This document shows, piece by piece, positions 1 through 7,100 of a stretch of DNA of 15,652 nt. The translations under genes were made by a program, and so were the position numbers. Below the pieces are notes generated by a model. It saw only the letters and a list, made by a program, of their open reading frames with translations. It was not told the DNA's origin and ran no database searches. Every line of letters starts with the position of its first letter. Position 1 is the first letter of the stretch. Source of the DNA: CAZFQG01 sp964520785. GTDB lineage: Bacteria; Planctomycetota; Planctomycetia; Pirellulales; Thermoguttaceae. The stretch covers positions 1-15,652 of the forward strand of contig CAZFQG010000154.1 in NCBI GenBank assembly GCA_964520785.1, in the 5' to 3' direction.

Positions 1-166
1 CTTGGAGCGAAGCCTGTTCGGCAATGTGTTTGGCAATGTCGTCGACCATCTGCTCCATACCCTGATCGCTTTCCGGAATCCCCGAGGTCTCTTGCTTCTC
101 CGGGCTCGGCGATTCCTTCGGCTTGTGCGATTTCTCCGCGTCGGTCCGTTTTCGGCTTTTGCTCAC
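1..166 (-). CDS. grpE: Probable GrpE nucleotide-exchange factor, N-terminal part only
   Basis: Only the first 55 codons are in the window; the gene runs off the left edge. The start is a GTG (166-164) three bases after the dnaJ stop codon. Its Shine-Dalgarno sequence AGGGAGAA overlaps the end of dnaJ, so the two genes are very likely translationally coupled. The visible protein begins with a charged, lysine-, glutamate- and proline-rich disordered stretch and then turns into a helical segment (MEQMVDDIAKHIAEQ). That agrees with GrpE proteins, which have a variable polar N-terminus before the long dimer helix. The diagnostic GrpE core lies outside the window, so the name rests mainly on position behind dnaJ in a chaperone cluster, a gene order I recall from other planctomycetes. 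If correct, it releases ADP from DnaK in the cytoplasm. It could instead be an unrelated small protein. Confidence 0.5.
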   Translation of the reverse strand, partial: MSKSRKRTDAEKSHKPKESPSPEKQETSGIPESDQGMEQMVDDIAKHIAEQASLQ

Positions 167-169
167 GGT

Positions 170-1312
170 CTATTCTCCCTTTTCTTCTTCCGGCAAGAAA
201 AAATCCTTAACCATCTCGAAAAAGCCCTTCCGCTTCGGGCTGACCTGCGTGTTCTCGATCTCCGCCAGTCGGCGCAAGACCGCCTCGTGCTCTTCGCCGA
301 GGGGCTTGGCAACCTCGACATGTACTTGAGCAAGCAAATCGCCTCGAACATGGCGCCTCGGGTCGGGCATTCCCCGACCGCGAAGCCGGAACACCTCTCC
401 GGTCTGCGTGCCCGGGGGAATTTCGATTATTTCCGGACCGTCGAAAGTAGGAATTTCGACGGTCGACCCCAAAGCGGCCTGCGAGTAGGCGATGGGAACC
501 TGGCACACCAGGTGTAGGCCGTCGCGCTGAAAAAAGTTGTGCCTCTTCACTTCGACGAACACGTAACAATCCCCGGGAGGTCCCCCTTCGGGGCTCGGTT
601 CCCCCTCTCCCTGCAGTCGTAATCGCGTATCGCCGTCGACCCCCGCCGGAATGCGGATCTCGCGTCGAACGCGATGCAGCACGTATCTCTGTCCATCGCA
701 GGTAGAACAGGGGGTCGTGATGGTCTCCCCCTGGCCATGACATCGCGGACAGGGCCGTTGGAGGGAGAAAAACCCGCTGTTTTGGACGACATATCCGGTA
801 CCGCCACAGTAACCGCAACGCTCAGGCGAGGTTCCCGGTTTTGCGCCGGTGCCGCCGCAAGTACCGCATCGTTCGTGCCGGTCGAAGACCAACTCCTTGT
901 GGCAACCCCGGTAGGACTCCTCCAGGGTAATGGCCACGCGGCAACGAATATCGGCTCCGCGTCGTACCCGGCGACGTGTTCCCCTTCCTCCGAACATGTC
1001 GCCGAAACCAAAAATGTCACCGAAGGCGCCGAAGATGTCGTTGATATCACGAAACTGCGGACCCCCTCCCCCCGAGAAAGCCGCATGGCCGAATTGGTCG
1101 TAGCGCGCGCGTTTTTCCCGATCGTGCAGCACCTCGAACGCCTCGGCGGCTTCCTTGAATCGGGACACCGCCTCTTCATCTCCGGGATTCCGGTCCGGGT
1201 GATACTTCAGGGCCAGCTTTCTATATGCGTCTGCGATTTCCTTTTGGGAGGCTCCACGTTGAATTCCGAGGACTTCGTAGTAGTCTCGCTTAGTCGTCAT
1301 ACTAGGTGACAT
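170..1312 (-). CDS. dnaJ: Chaperone protein DnaJ (Hsp40)
   Basis: This 380-residue protein is a full-length type I DnaJ, the cytoplasmic co-chaperone that delivers clients to DnaK and triggers its ATPase. The J domain spans about residues 9-75, with the essential HPD at 38-40. A Gly/Phe-rich linker (about 80-110) follows. The zinc-binding domain has four repeats at 149-156 (CGTCGGTG), 166-173 (CGYCGGTG), 188-195 (CPRCHGQG) and 202-209 (CSTCDGQR). The fourth repeat has Arg where the usual last Gly sits, but all eight cysteines are present. The client-binding beta domains follow to about residue 350, and the last 20 residues form a basic-then-acidic tail. The start ATG at 1312 has no clear Shine-Dalgarno; a second in-frame ATG four codons later (1300) is equally possible. 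The gene lies beyond the groEL1 terminator, so it probably has its own promoter, and it overlaps translation signals with the probable grpE downstream. Confidence 0.97.
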   Translation of the reverse strand: MSPSMTTKRDYYEVLGIQRGASQKEIADAYRKLALKYHPDRNPGDEEAVSRFKEAAEAFEVLHDREKRARYDQFGHAAFSGGGGPQFRDINDIFGAFGDIFGFGDMFGGRGTRRRVRRGADIRCRVAITLEESYRGCHKELVFDRHERCGTCGGTGAKPGTSPERCGYCGGTGYVVQNSGFFSLQRPCPRCHGQGETITTPCSTCDGQRYVLHRVRREIRIPAGVDGDTRLRLQGEGEPSPEGGPPGDCYVFVEVKRHNFFQRDGLHLVCQVPIAYSQAALGSTVEIPTFDGPEIIEIPPGTQTGEVFRLRGRGMPDPRRHVRGDLLAQVHVEVAKPLGEEHEAVLRRLAEIENTQVSPKRKGFFEMVKDFFLPEEEKGE

Positions 1313-1595
1313 GGTTGTGCGTAAAGAATAACGCCCTTCGCGGTTGATCGGAGCATCCGTCTTGACGCCGGACCCAGACGGAACCTAATCACCCCCCCAA
1401 AGGGAGGTTCTGGCGATCGAGCCGCGCCGACGACGATTCACGATACCCGAGCCTTCCGGTTGGGGGAAGGGCAAAAAACGCCGGTCGCCGAGCGCGCTCG
1501 ACGACCGACGTGGTTTCGAATCGGATGGATCGATCCCGGACGCGACCCGGACCGCGAATGCCTCCGGGTACGACGGCGCGCCGCTTTCCGGACCG
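1313..1595. other. Intergenic region between groEL1 and dnaJ
   Basis: This 283-bp gap carries the terminator of the groEL1 transcript (1473-1510). A small CCTTCC/GGAAGG dyad lies beside it (1452-1457 with 1465-1470). The rest, 1313-1450, should contain the dnaJ promoter, but I see no convincing -35/-10 pair on the minus strand. There is no coding potential that I would support here. Confidence 0.6.
1473..1510 (-). terminator. Intrinsic terminator downstream of groEL1
   Basis: Read on the minus strand, bases 1510-1495 and 1494-1479 are complementary over 16 positions. Fourteen are Watson-Crick pairs and two are G-U wobbles. In practice this is a 14-bp GC-rich stem with a four-base loop. It is followed at once by six T residues (A run at 1473-1478 on the plus strand). 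It lies 86 bases after the groEL1 stop codon and should end the groEL2-groES-groEL1 transcript before dnaJ. Confidence 0.88.
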
Positions 1596-3215
1596 CTACC
1601 GGACGCTTCCCTCGATCTGATGCTTCTTTTTATCCTCGGCGTCGAGATCGGTGACCAGCGTTTCGGTCGTCAACATCAATCCGGCGATGCTGGCCGCGTT
1701 TTCCAGAGCCGTCCGCACGACCTTCAAGGGATCGATGATTCCCGCCTTGAACATGTCGACGAACTCTCCGGCGTTCGCGTCGTAGCCGATGTTCGTTCCC
1801 TTGGAGAGAACGTCGTCGGCGATGACCGAGCCGTCGATTCCGCAGTTGTCGGCGATCTGGCGGATGGGGCATCGAAGCGCCTTGGCGACGATGTCCACGC
1901 CGATTTTTTCGTCGCCGCGAGCGGCGGACCGGGCCTTGTCCATCGCGTCGACGCAGCGCAGAAGGGCCACGCCGCCGCCGGGGAGAATCCCCTCCTGCGC
2001 CGCGGCGCGAGTCGCGTGCAGGGCATCCTCGACACGGGCTTTCGTCTGCTTCATTTCCGCTTCGGTGCCGGCGCCGACCGAGATGACGGCGACGCCGCCG
2101 GAGAGCTTCGCGAGGCGTTCCTGGAACTTCTCGCGGTCGTAATCGCTTTCGGTCGTTTCGATCTGCTCGCGGAGCAGGTCCATCCGCTTCTTGATGTCCG
2201 CGCGCTTTCCGGCGCCCTCGACGATGGTGGTCGAGTCCTTGTCGATCGTGATCTGCTTGGCCTGACCGAGGTGCTCCAACTCGAGATTCTCGAGCTTCAT
2301 GCCGAGGTCTTCGCTGATGAGCGTTCCGCCGGTCAGAATGGCGATATCGCCAAGCATCGCCTTGCGACGATCGCCGAAGCCGGGGGCCTTCACCGCCGCG
2401 ACGTTCAATACGCCGCGGAGTTTGTTGACCACCAGCGCCGTAAGTGCTTCACCGTCGACGTCCTCGGCGATGATCAGCAAAGGCCTTCCGGTCGTGCTGA
2501 TCTTCTCCAGAAGCGGAATGAGTTCGCGGAGGTTGCTCACCTTCTTCTCGTGGATGAGAATGTAGCAGTCCTCCAGAAGGCAATCCATCTCCGCCGCGCG
2601 GTTGATGAAGTAAGGCGAGAGGTAACCCTTGTCGAACTGCATCCCCTCCACGACTTCGTACGTCGTCTCGGCGGTCTTTCCCTCCTCGACGGTGATCACG
2701 CCGTCGCGGCCGACCTTCTCCATCGCCTCGGCGAGCAACTCGCCGATTGCGCGGTCATTGTTGGCGCTGATCGCGCCGACGTTGGCGACCTCTTCCTTCG
2801 TCTTCAAGGCCTTCGCCAACGAGCACAGTTTCTCGATCGCCGCCGTCACGGCCTTGTCGATTCCGCGCCGGATCGCGGCCGGGTTGCTTCCCGCCGCGAC
2901 GTTGCGGAGACCCTCCGCGAAGATCGCTCGCGCCAGAACGGTCGCCGTCGTCGTGCCATCGCCCGCGATATCGGACGTCTTCGACGCGACTTCGTTGACA
3001 AGCTTAGCGCCCATGTTCTCGAACCGGTCCTCCAGTTCGATTTCCTTACTGACCGTGACACCGTCCTTCGTGACGGTAGGACCGCCGAAGGACTTGTCCA
3101 GAATGACGTTCCGGCCGGTGGGGCCCATCGTCACGGCGACCGTGTCGGCCAGCTTGTTGACGCCCGTGAGCATTCGCATCCGGGCTTGATCGTCAAAGAG
3201 TAATTGCTTAGCCAC
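1596..3215 (-). CDS. groEL: 60-kDa chaperonin GroEL, copy 1 (no GGM tail)
   Basis: This 539-residue protein is a complete group I chaperonin subunit, which forms the 14-mer ATP-driven folding chamber in the cytoplasm. ATP-site elements are in place: GP at 31-32, the TKDG loop with Asp51, DGTTT at 86-90 and Asp397 just before GGGVAL (413-418). The apical domain keeps YLSPYF (198-203), the hydrophobic client-binding strand, as in E. coli GroEL. The C-terminus ends in a charged stretch (residues about 527-539, EDKKKHQIEGSVR) and lacks the Gly-Gly-Met tail that normally fills the chamber floor. The start is GTG at 3215, six bases after a GAGGAG Shine-Dalgarno. It follows groES by 64 bases and ends before a strong terminator, so it is the last gene of the chaperonin operon. 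The family is certain. The division of labour with copy 2 is inferred. Confidence 0.98.
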   Translation of the reverse strand: MAKQLLFDDQARMRMLTGVNKLADTVAVTMGPTGRNVILDKSFGGPTVTKDGVTVSKEIELEDRFENMGAKLVNEVASKTSDIAGDGTTTATVLARAIFAEGLRNVAAGSNPAAIRRGIDKAVTAAIEKLCSLAKALKTKEEVANVGAISANNDRAIGELLAEAMEKVGRDGVITVEEGKTAETTYEVVEGMQFDKGYLSPYFINRAAEMDCLLEDCYILIHEKKVSNLRELIPLLEKISTTGRPLLIIAEDVDGEALTALVVNKLRGVLNVAAVKAPGFGDRRKAMLGDIAILTGGTLISEDLGMKLENLELEHLGQAKQITIDKDSTTIVEGAGKRADIKKRMDLLREQIETTESDYDREKFQERLAKLSGGVAVISVGAGTEAEMKQTKARVEDALHATRAAAQEGILPGGGVALLRCVDAMDKARSAARGDEKIGVDIVAKALRCPIRQIADNCGIDGSVIADDVLSKGTNIGYDANAGEFVDMFKAGIIDPLKVVRTALENAASIAGLMLTTETLVTDLDAEDKKKHQIEGSVR

Positions 3216-3279
3216 GCTTGGCTCCTCGCTGTTGATGGTTATGGGGCGAAATGTGAGGCGCGCCGTAAGAGGCTTCCCG

Positions 3280-3579
3280 TTACTTCACCACCTTGGCCAG
3301 AATGTCACTCTCGCGCAGGATTTTGACTTCGGCGCCTTCCACCTCGAAGTCCGAACCGGCGTACTTCCCGTAGATTACCTCATCGCCAACGGCGACGGAG
3401 AGCGCGCCGCGTTCGCCGCTGTCGAGGAGTTTCCCGGGGCCGACCGCGATGACGGTACCGCGCTGGGGCTTTTCCTGCGCCGTATCCGGCAAGACGATTC
3501 CGCCGGCGGTCACTTCCTCGGCCTCCAACGGTTCCACGACGACGCGATCATCCAAAGGACGAAGTTTGATGTTCTTCAT
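3280..3579 (-). CDS. groES: 10-kDa co-chaperonin GroES
   Basis: This 99-residue protein is a full-length GroES, the heptameric lid of the chaperonin chamber. It opens with the typical IKLRPLDDRVVVEPLEAEE strand. The mobile loop that docks on GroEL is at about residues 17-34 and includes the hydrophobic triplet IVL. The roof and core segments (VGDEVIYGKYAG, then VKILRESDILA) are intact. The start ATG at 3579 has an AAGGA Shine-Dalgarno eight bases upstream. It sits between two groEL genes, 173 bases after groEL2 and 64 bases before groEL1. One co-chaperonin may therefore serve both rings. The 173-base gap may hold an additional promoter, but I could not identify one with confidence. Confidence 0.98.
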   Translation of the reverse strand: MKNIKLRPLDDRVVVEPLEAEEVTAGGIVLPDTAQEKPQRGTVIAVGPGKLLDSGERGALSVAVGDEVIYGKYAGSDFEVEGAEVKILRESDILAKVVK

Positions 3580-3752
3580 GCTTGTATTCCTTAATTCAAA
3601 AAGGTTTCAATTTCAAAAAGCTTTCGTGAAGGGGGATCGCCAATTACTCCCTCGCGGTATGGGGGAACACCGGCGGACACATCCTCGGATACGTTTAAAA
3701 AATTCGAGCGGCCGAGCGGTCGTGGAGAGGCGATCCGTCGGCGTCACGGCGG
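3580..3752 (-). promoter_or_regulatory. groES leader with a duplicated AT-rich element
   Basis: On the minus strand the sequence CTTTTTGAA occurs twice, 17 bases apart (3612-3620 and 3595-3603), just before the groES Shine-Dalgarno. The second copy follows a C, giving CCTT, which can pair with the AAGG of the Shine-Dalgarno across an eight-base loop. This could be a weak temperature-sensitive hairpin or simply AT-rich sequence. No clear sigma-70 or sigma-32 promoter is seen. Confidence 0.3.
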
Positions 3753-5432
3753 CTACATCATGCCACCCATGCCACCCATGCCACCCATGCCACCCATGCC
3801 GCCCATGCCACCCATGCCGGGTCCACCGCCGGGGGGTGGCGCAGGCTCTTCTTCTTTCGGGATGTCGGTCACTACGCAGGAAGTCGTCAAGAGCAATCCC
3901 GCGACGCTGGCGGCGTTTTCCAACGCGGTACGCACGACCTTGGCCGGATCGATGACGCCGGCTTCGACCAGATCGCAATACAGATTCCGATCCGCGTCGT
4001 AACCCTCGCGGTCCTTCATCCGCTTCACGCGGTTGACCACGACTGCTCCCTCCTGACCCGCGTTCTCCGCGATCGCCCGAAGGGGTGCGTCCAGAACGTT
4101 CGCGATGATCTTCGCGCCGTCCGCCTCGTCTCCGGAAAGCGTAAGTTTCTTCAGGGCCTTCGCGGCGCGGATCAAGGCGACGCCGCCGCCGGGAACGATC
4201 CCCTCTTCGAGGGCCGCTTGAGTCGCCGCTCGCGCATCTTCCAACAGCGCCTTGCGCTCTTTCATCTCGGTCTCGGTAACCGCGCCGCAATTGATCTGGG
4301 CGACCCCGCCGGCCAACTTGGCCAGTCGTTCCTGCAGCTTCTCGCGATCGTAGTCGCTGGTGGTGGTCTCCAATTCCCTGCGAATCTGATCGGCGCGACC
4401 GGCGATCGCGTCCTTGGATCCCCCGCCTCCGACGAGCGTCGTATTGTCGCCGTCGATCGTGACCTTCTTCGCCTTGCCGAGATCGCTGGGCTTGACCGAA
4501 TCGAGCGAAATGCCGAGATCCTTGAAGATTGCGTTCGCTCCCGTGAGCACCGCGATATCGCCAAGCATTGCCTTGCGGCGCTCGCCGTAACCCGGCGCCT
4601 TCACTGCGCAGACGTTCAAAATCCCACGCATCTTATTCACGACCAACGTCGCCAACGCCTCTCCTTCGACGTCCTCGGCGATGACCAGCAAGGGCCGGTT
4701 CGCCTTACTGACCGCCTCCAGAAGTGGAACGAGATCCTTGGCAGAGGAGATTTTCTCCTCGTGAATCAGGACGAGGCAGTTTTCCAGCTCGCAGATGGGT
4801 CGTTCGGCGCTGGTGATGAAGTGGGGCGAGAGATATCCGCGGTCGAACTGCATTCCCTCGACCACTTCCACGGTCGTTTCCGCCTGGCGGCCTTCCTCGA
4901 CGGTAATGACGCCGTCTTTTCCGACCTTGAGGAACGCGTCCGCCAGAACATCGCCGATCTCCGAATCGCCGTTTCCGGCAATCGTCGCGACCTGCTTGAT
5001 CTCCTTCTTGCTCTTCTCGTCGACGGAAATCGACATCCGTTGGATTTCGGCCGTAATCGCCTCCGTCGCCTTGCGGATACCACGCGAAAGGGACATCGGG
5101 TCCGATCCGGCGGCGATCATCCGCAAACCCTCCCGGTAGATCGCTTCGGCCAGAACCGTCGCCGTCGTCGTCCCGTCCCCCGCCACGTCGTTTGTCTTGC
5201 TCGCCGCCTCCTTCACGAGCTGCGCGCCCAGGTTCTCCTCCGGGTCGTCCAGATCGATATCCTCGGCGACCGTTACGCCGTCTTTGGTGATTTTTGGCGC
5301 GCCCCAGCCCTTGTCCAACACCGCGTTACGGCCCCTGGGGCCAAGGGTGCTGCGGACGGCTCGGGCCAGTTTGGAGACGCCGGCGGCCAACGGTTGGCGA
5401 GCCTCGTCGTCAAAGGCCATGTTTTTTGCCAC
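3753..5432 (-). CDS. groEL: 60-kDa chaperonin GroEL, copy 2 (GGM tail)
   Basis: This 559-residue chaperonin is the first gene of the cluster. The start is GTG at 5432, nine bases after a perfect AGGAGG (5446-5441). An in-frame ATG four codons later and one far upstream (5576) have no comparable ribosome site. ATP-binding elements are intact: GP at 31-32, Asp51, DGTTT at 86-90, Asp399 and PGGGVAL from 414. It differs from copy 1 in the apical domain. The client-binding strand reads YLSPHF (200-205), with His204 in place of the usual Tyr, and the usual ILTGGT reads VLTGAN (295-300). The C-terminus has a proline linker and six Gly-Gly-Met repeats ending in MM, the tail expected of a canonical GroEL. 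Both copies look functional. The tail suggests a general folding ring, but the apical changes point to a shifted client range; this is inference. Confidence 0.98.
   Translation of the reverse strand: MAKNMAFDDEARQPLAAGVSKLARAVRSTLGPRGRNAVLDKGWGAPKITKDGVTVAEDIDLDDPEENLGAQLVKEAASKTNDVAGDGTTTATVLAEAIYREGLRMIAAGSDPMSLSRGIRKATEAITAEIQRMSISVDEKSKKEIKQVATIAGNGDSEIGDVLADAFLKVGKDGVITVEEGRQAETTVEVVEGMQFDRGYLSPHFITSAERPICELENCLVLIHEEKISSAKDLVPLLEAVSKANRPLLVIAEDVEGEALATLVVNKMRGILNVCAVKAPGYGERRKAMLGDIAVLTGANAIFKDLGISLDSVKPSDLGKAKKVTIDGDNTTLVGGGGSKDAIAGRADQIRRELETTTSDYDREKLQERLAKLAGGVAQINCGAVTETEMKERKALLEDARAATQAALEEGIVPGGGVALIRAAKALKKLTLSGDEADGAKIIANVLDAPLRAIAENAGQEGAVVVNRVKRMKDREGYDADRNLYCDLVEAGVIDPAKVVRTALENAASVAGLLLTTSCVVTDIPKEEEPAPPPGGGPGMGGMGGMGGMGGMGGMGGMM
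3759..3812 (-). repeat. Six 9-bp tandem units encoding the GGM tail of GroEL2
   Basis: The plus strand reads catgccacc five times and catgccgcc once, in perfect 9-base register. On the coding strand each unit is one Gly-Gly-Met. The near identity of the units at DNA level makes copy number changes by slippage likely. Any such change would alter tail length without shifting the frame. Confidence 0.9.
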
Positions 5433-5439
5433 GACAAAT

Positions 5440-5500
5440 ATCCTCCTGTTGCTGGCGGATGAAAATGTTTCTTCCCGGAGGACACTCCACCGGGGGGAAG
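5440..5500 (-). promoter_or_regulatory. groEL2 leader with alternative pairings over the ribosome site
   Basis: In the minus-strand transcript, a hairpin can form from CUUCCC and GGGAAG (5500-5495 with 5476-5471) and GGAG and CUCC (5488-5485 with 5480-5477). The loop has four bases and there is a six-base bulge. The segment GUCCUCC (5483-5477) inside it is also complementary to the Shine-Dalgarno GGAGGAU (5446-5440) over seven pairs, one of them G-U. The two pairings cannot coexist, so the leader could switch between an open and a closed ribosome site. No known riboswitch or thermometer class was recognised. Confidence 0.35.
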
Positions 5501-5684
5501 AGAAGCATCGCTGCTGACGCCCGAACCAAAACGAAATCCTACAGCCGAGGGGTTCTTGATGGTGCTGGTTCGCCAATTATCCTGAGAGATACCGGCAGCG
5601 AAACTCTCCACTTGTCTCACTAAGGAAGGAGTCCAAAACGGCGTGGCTGCAAAACCGGCAGTCAGGACCCCTTTAGATTCTCCC

Positions 5685-5714
5685 GTTGTAGCAATCCCCA
5701 TGCCACTTGCACAA
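5685..5714 (-). promoter_or_regulatory. Candidate promoter for the groEL2-groES-groEL1 operon
   Basis: The minus strand has TTGTGC (5714-5709), an 18-base spacer and TACAAC (5690-5685) preceded by TGC, an extended -10 feature. The match is moderate, and it would give a leader of about 245 bases. It is the best candidate I found on this strand, not a firm call. Confidence 0.3.
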
Positions 5715-5993
5715 CCGAGATCGCAACATCTTTTCAGAAAACAAGTTACGACTCTGCACCGTGTAGAAATGATTCGCGACGCCCGTCTGCCATTCTGGCA
5801 GGTTGCGGCCGAAGGCACGGTGGGGCGGAGAACGCGGCCTACGTGAACCGATTCTGTGCGAGTCTTTCCCACCGCATGCGTTCGTGCCGTCGCATTGTCT
5901 CTGCCGACTAAACTTAAGAGGTCAGAAGTCCGACCGGAAATGGAAAACTTGGTTTGATTTTAGTTAATCTGGGGTAATTATGAGTGTTGATTG

Positions 5994-6021
5994 TTGACTT
6001 GTTCGTGATTTCGGATATAAC
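5994..6021 (+). promoter_or_regulatory. Sigma-70-like promoter of the first PEP-CTERM gene
   Basis: TTGACT (5994-5999), a 16-base spacer and TATAAC (6016-6021) make a near-consensus promoter. Transcription would start near 6028 and give a leader of about 115 bases before the ATG at 6143. Confidence 0.65.
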
Positions 6022-6046
6022 AGATACTATCCCGGGCGGCATGGAT

Positions 6047-6113
6047 GGATACGCCTTCGCGTAAGTTCGGGGGGTGTGGCTGGTCACGGACGCGCCGTGC
6101 GGCCTTTGTATCC
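6047..6113 (+). promoter_or_regulatory. Structured leader of the first PEP-CTERM gene
   Basis: GGATAC (6047-6052) pairs perfectly with GTATCC (6108-6113), closing a 55-base domain. Inside it GGC (6078-6080) pairs with GCC (6102-6104), and CACGG (6085-6089) pairs with CCGTG (6095-6099) across a five-base loop. A small ACGC-CTTC-GCGT hairpin (6051-6062) competes with the outer stem. The layout resembles a cis-acting RNA domain. I recognise no known class. Confidence 0.35.
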
Positions 6114-6142
6114 TGTGTTAGACAGAAAGAGGTTTTGGTTCA

Positions 6143-6805
6143 ATGCGACAGAAGGCGCATCCTTTTTTCCAATTGGTGGCGGTGGCCATTCTTCTCATTA
6201 GTGCGGGTTCGGTCGGGGCGGGCACGATCGTGTTGACGGACGATACGCTGGGCGGCTTGCTCGGCGGAAATGTCATCCAGCTCGCGGGACCGTTAACCGT
6301 GGATATGAGCGACGGGAATATGATGGCCGAGGTGTACAGCAGCGCTTACACCGGAGACAACGGCCTTTTTGCTTACTTATACCAGATAAATAATACCGGT
6401 ACGTTTGGCAATTCCTCCCTCGATACATTCACGATATTCCCAGTGTGGGGGGCTGATCATGACAGCCGGCTCGGCACGTTGAGCGATCTTGCCGATACGG
6501 GCGGGGAATTCCTCGTCGGTGGCTTGGACCCTCTCGCGGAGGCATTTATCGAGTATCCGGGGACCGGCCCGGTTGTAAGCTATTACTACTCGAAAGACCA
6601 AGGCGTCGACATTCCCGCCGGTGCCTATAGCAAGGTGCTTTACGTATTAAGTGACCGCGGTCCGGGCACGATCACCGCAAACGTGATCGACGGCACGACC
6701 GGAACCGGGTCGGTATACGGCCCGATCCCCGAGCCGAGCACGGCCCTTAGCTTGTTTCTCGGACTTGCCGCTCTCGGATGGGTCCGTGGGCGAAGGCTCC
6801 GATAG
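6143..6805 (+). CDS. Exported PEP-CTERM protein, first of three paralogues
   Basis: This 220-residue protein has an N-terminal signal peptide (hydrophobic about 9-26, ending near GAG) and a C-terminal sorting tag. The tag has PEP at 196-198, a hydrophobic helix and the basic end RGRRLR. PEP-CTERM proteins are cut and anchored or released by an exosortase and are usually surface or matrix proteins; no exosortase gene is in the window. The middle carries the family core YTGDNGL (69-75) running on into YLYQINNTG, an aromatic FPVWGA, PAGAYSKVLYV and NVIDG (180-184). These elements recur in the next two genes, so the three arose by duplication. The start ATG has AAGAGG ten bases upstream. I do not recognise the central domain and give no biochemical function. 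Composition suggests an all-beta fold, which is a guess. Confidence 0.9.
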   Translation: MRQKAHPFFQLVAVAILLISAGSVGAGTIVLTDDTLGGLLGGNVIQLAGPLTVDMSDGNMMAEVYSSAYTGDNGLFAYLYQINNTGTFGNSSLDTFTIFPVWGADHDSRLGTLSDLADTGGEFLVGGLDPLAEAFIEYPGTGPVVSYYYSKDQGVDIPAGAYSKVLYVLSDRGPGTITANVIDGTTGTGSVYGPIPEPSTALSLFLGLAALGWVRGRRLR

Positions 6806-7074
6806 TGAAGAGTGATCGAGGGAATCCTTCCTACGAGAAACCGCAGTCATCACATCACAGAACAATTGATATAGACAAGGTTAAGTTTGTAATGACACCG
6901 GGCCGTGCAACCACGATTGACTCCCGCTCGATGATCGGGTCGGTCGGTTTTCGTGGTGCCTTACCGGAGTCGGTTGGTTCGTCCAAGGGCCGAGAGGCCG
7001 TTTTCGGACTCAGTTTTGAGAGCAAACCCCCTGCTAGAAAATGTATTTTTCGAACACTTTCGCCTAACATGCCT

Positions 7075-7100
7075 TTTTTTACCCCTTTTGGGGTAAAAAA
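7075..7100. repeat. Perfect 11-bp inverted repeat with T run before and A run after
   Basis: Six T, then ACCCC (7075-7085), a TTTT loop (7086-7089), then GGGGT and six A (7090-7100). The arms match perfectly. A rho-independent terminator has its A run before and T run after the GC stem; this is the reverse, on both strands. The A and T runs therefore form part of the stem, and no U tail follows. It may be an operator, a recombination or replication-linked palindrome, or one copy of a dispersed repeat. Confidence 0.8.

Larger units (their letters stand above)
5433..5993. other. Divergent control region upstream of groEL2
   Basis: About 560 bases with no supportable gene. The minus-strand half holds the groEL2 leader (5433-5684), a possible promoter at 5685-5714 and a leader hairpin at 5471-5500. 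A short perfect dyad, CTGCCA-TTC-TGGCAG, is centred at 5794 (5787-5801) and could be an operator. I searched by eye for CIRCE (TTAGCACTC-N9-GAGTGCTAA) and the HspR site HAIR and found neither. Short open frames here have no ribosome site and no recognisable product. Confidence 0.6.

Noticed and set aside
2..517. Plus-strand open frame at the left edge
   Set aside because: Overlaps dnaJ and the probable grpE on the opposite strand; its protein has no recognisable features.
1505..1535. tRNA-like T-loop (GGTTTCGAATC)
   Set aside because: The flanking bases do not form a T stem and no acceptor or anticodon arm can be drawn; it lies beside a terminator stem.
1620..3203. Long plus-strand open frame (527 codons) opposite groEL1
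   Set aside because: It is the antisense shadow of groEL1, caused by GC-biased codon positions; the minus-strand product is an unmistakable chaperonin.
3759..3812. Regular short repeats considered as a CRISPR-like array
   Set aside because: Units are 9 bp with no spacers and encode the GGM tail of GroEL2.
4218..5462. Long plus-strand open frame (414 codons) opposite groEL2
   Set aside because: Antisense shadow of groEL2, with no ribosome site and no family resemblance.
5433..5576. 48-codon N-terminal extension of groEL2 from ATG 5576
   Set aside because: GroEL proteins begin at the position of the GTG at 5432, which has a perfect AGGAGG; the extension has no chaperonin counterpart and spans the leader hairpin.
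5433..6000. CIRCE or HAIR heat-shock operator
   Set aside because: Looked for TTAGCACTC-N9-GAGTGCTAA and CTTGAGT-N7-ACTCAAG on both strands and found no acceptable match.
7075..7100. Palindrome read as a rho-independent terminator
   Set aside because: The A run follows and the T run precedes the GC stem on both strands, the reverse of a functional intrinsic terminator.
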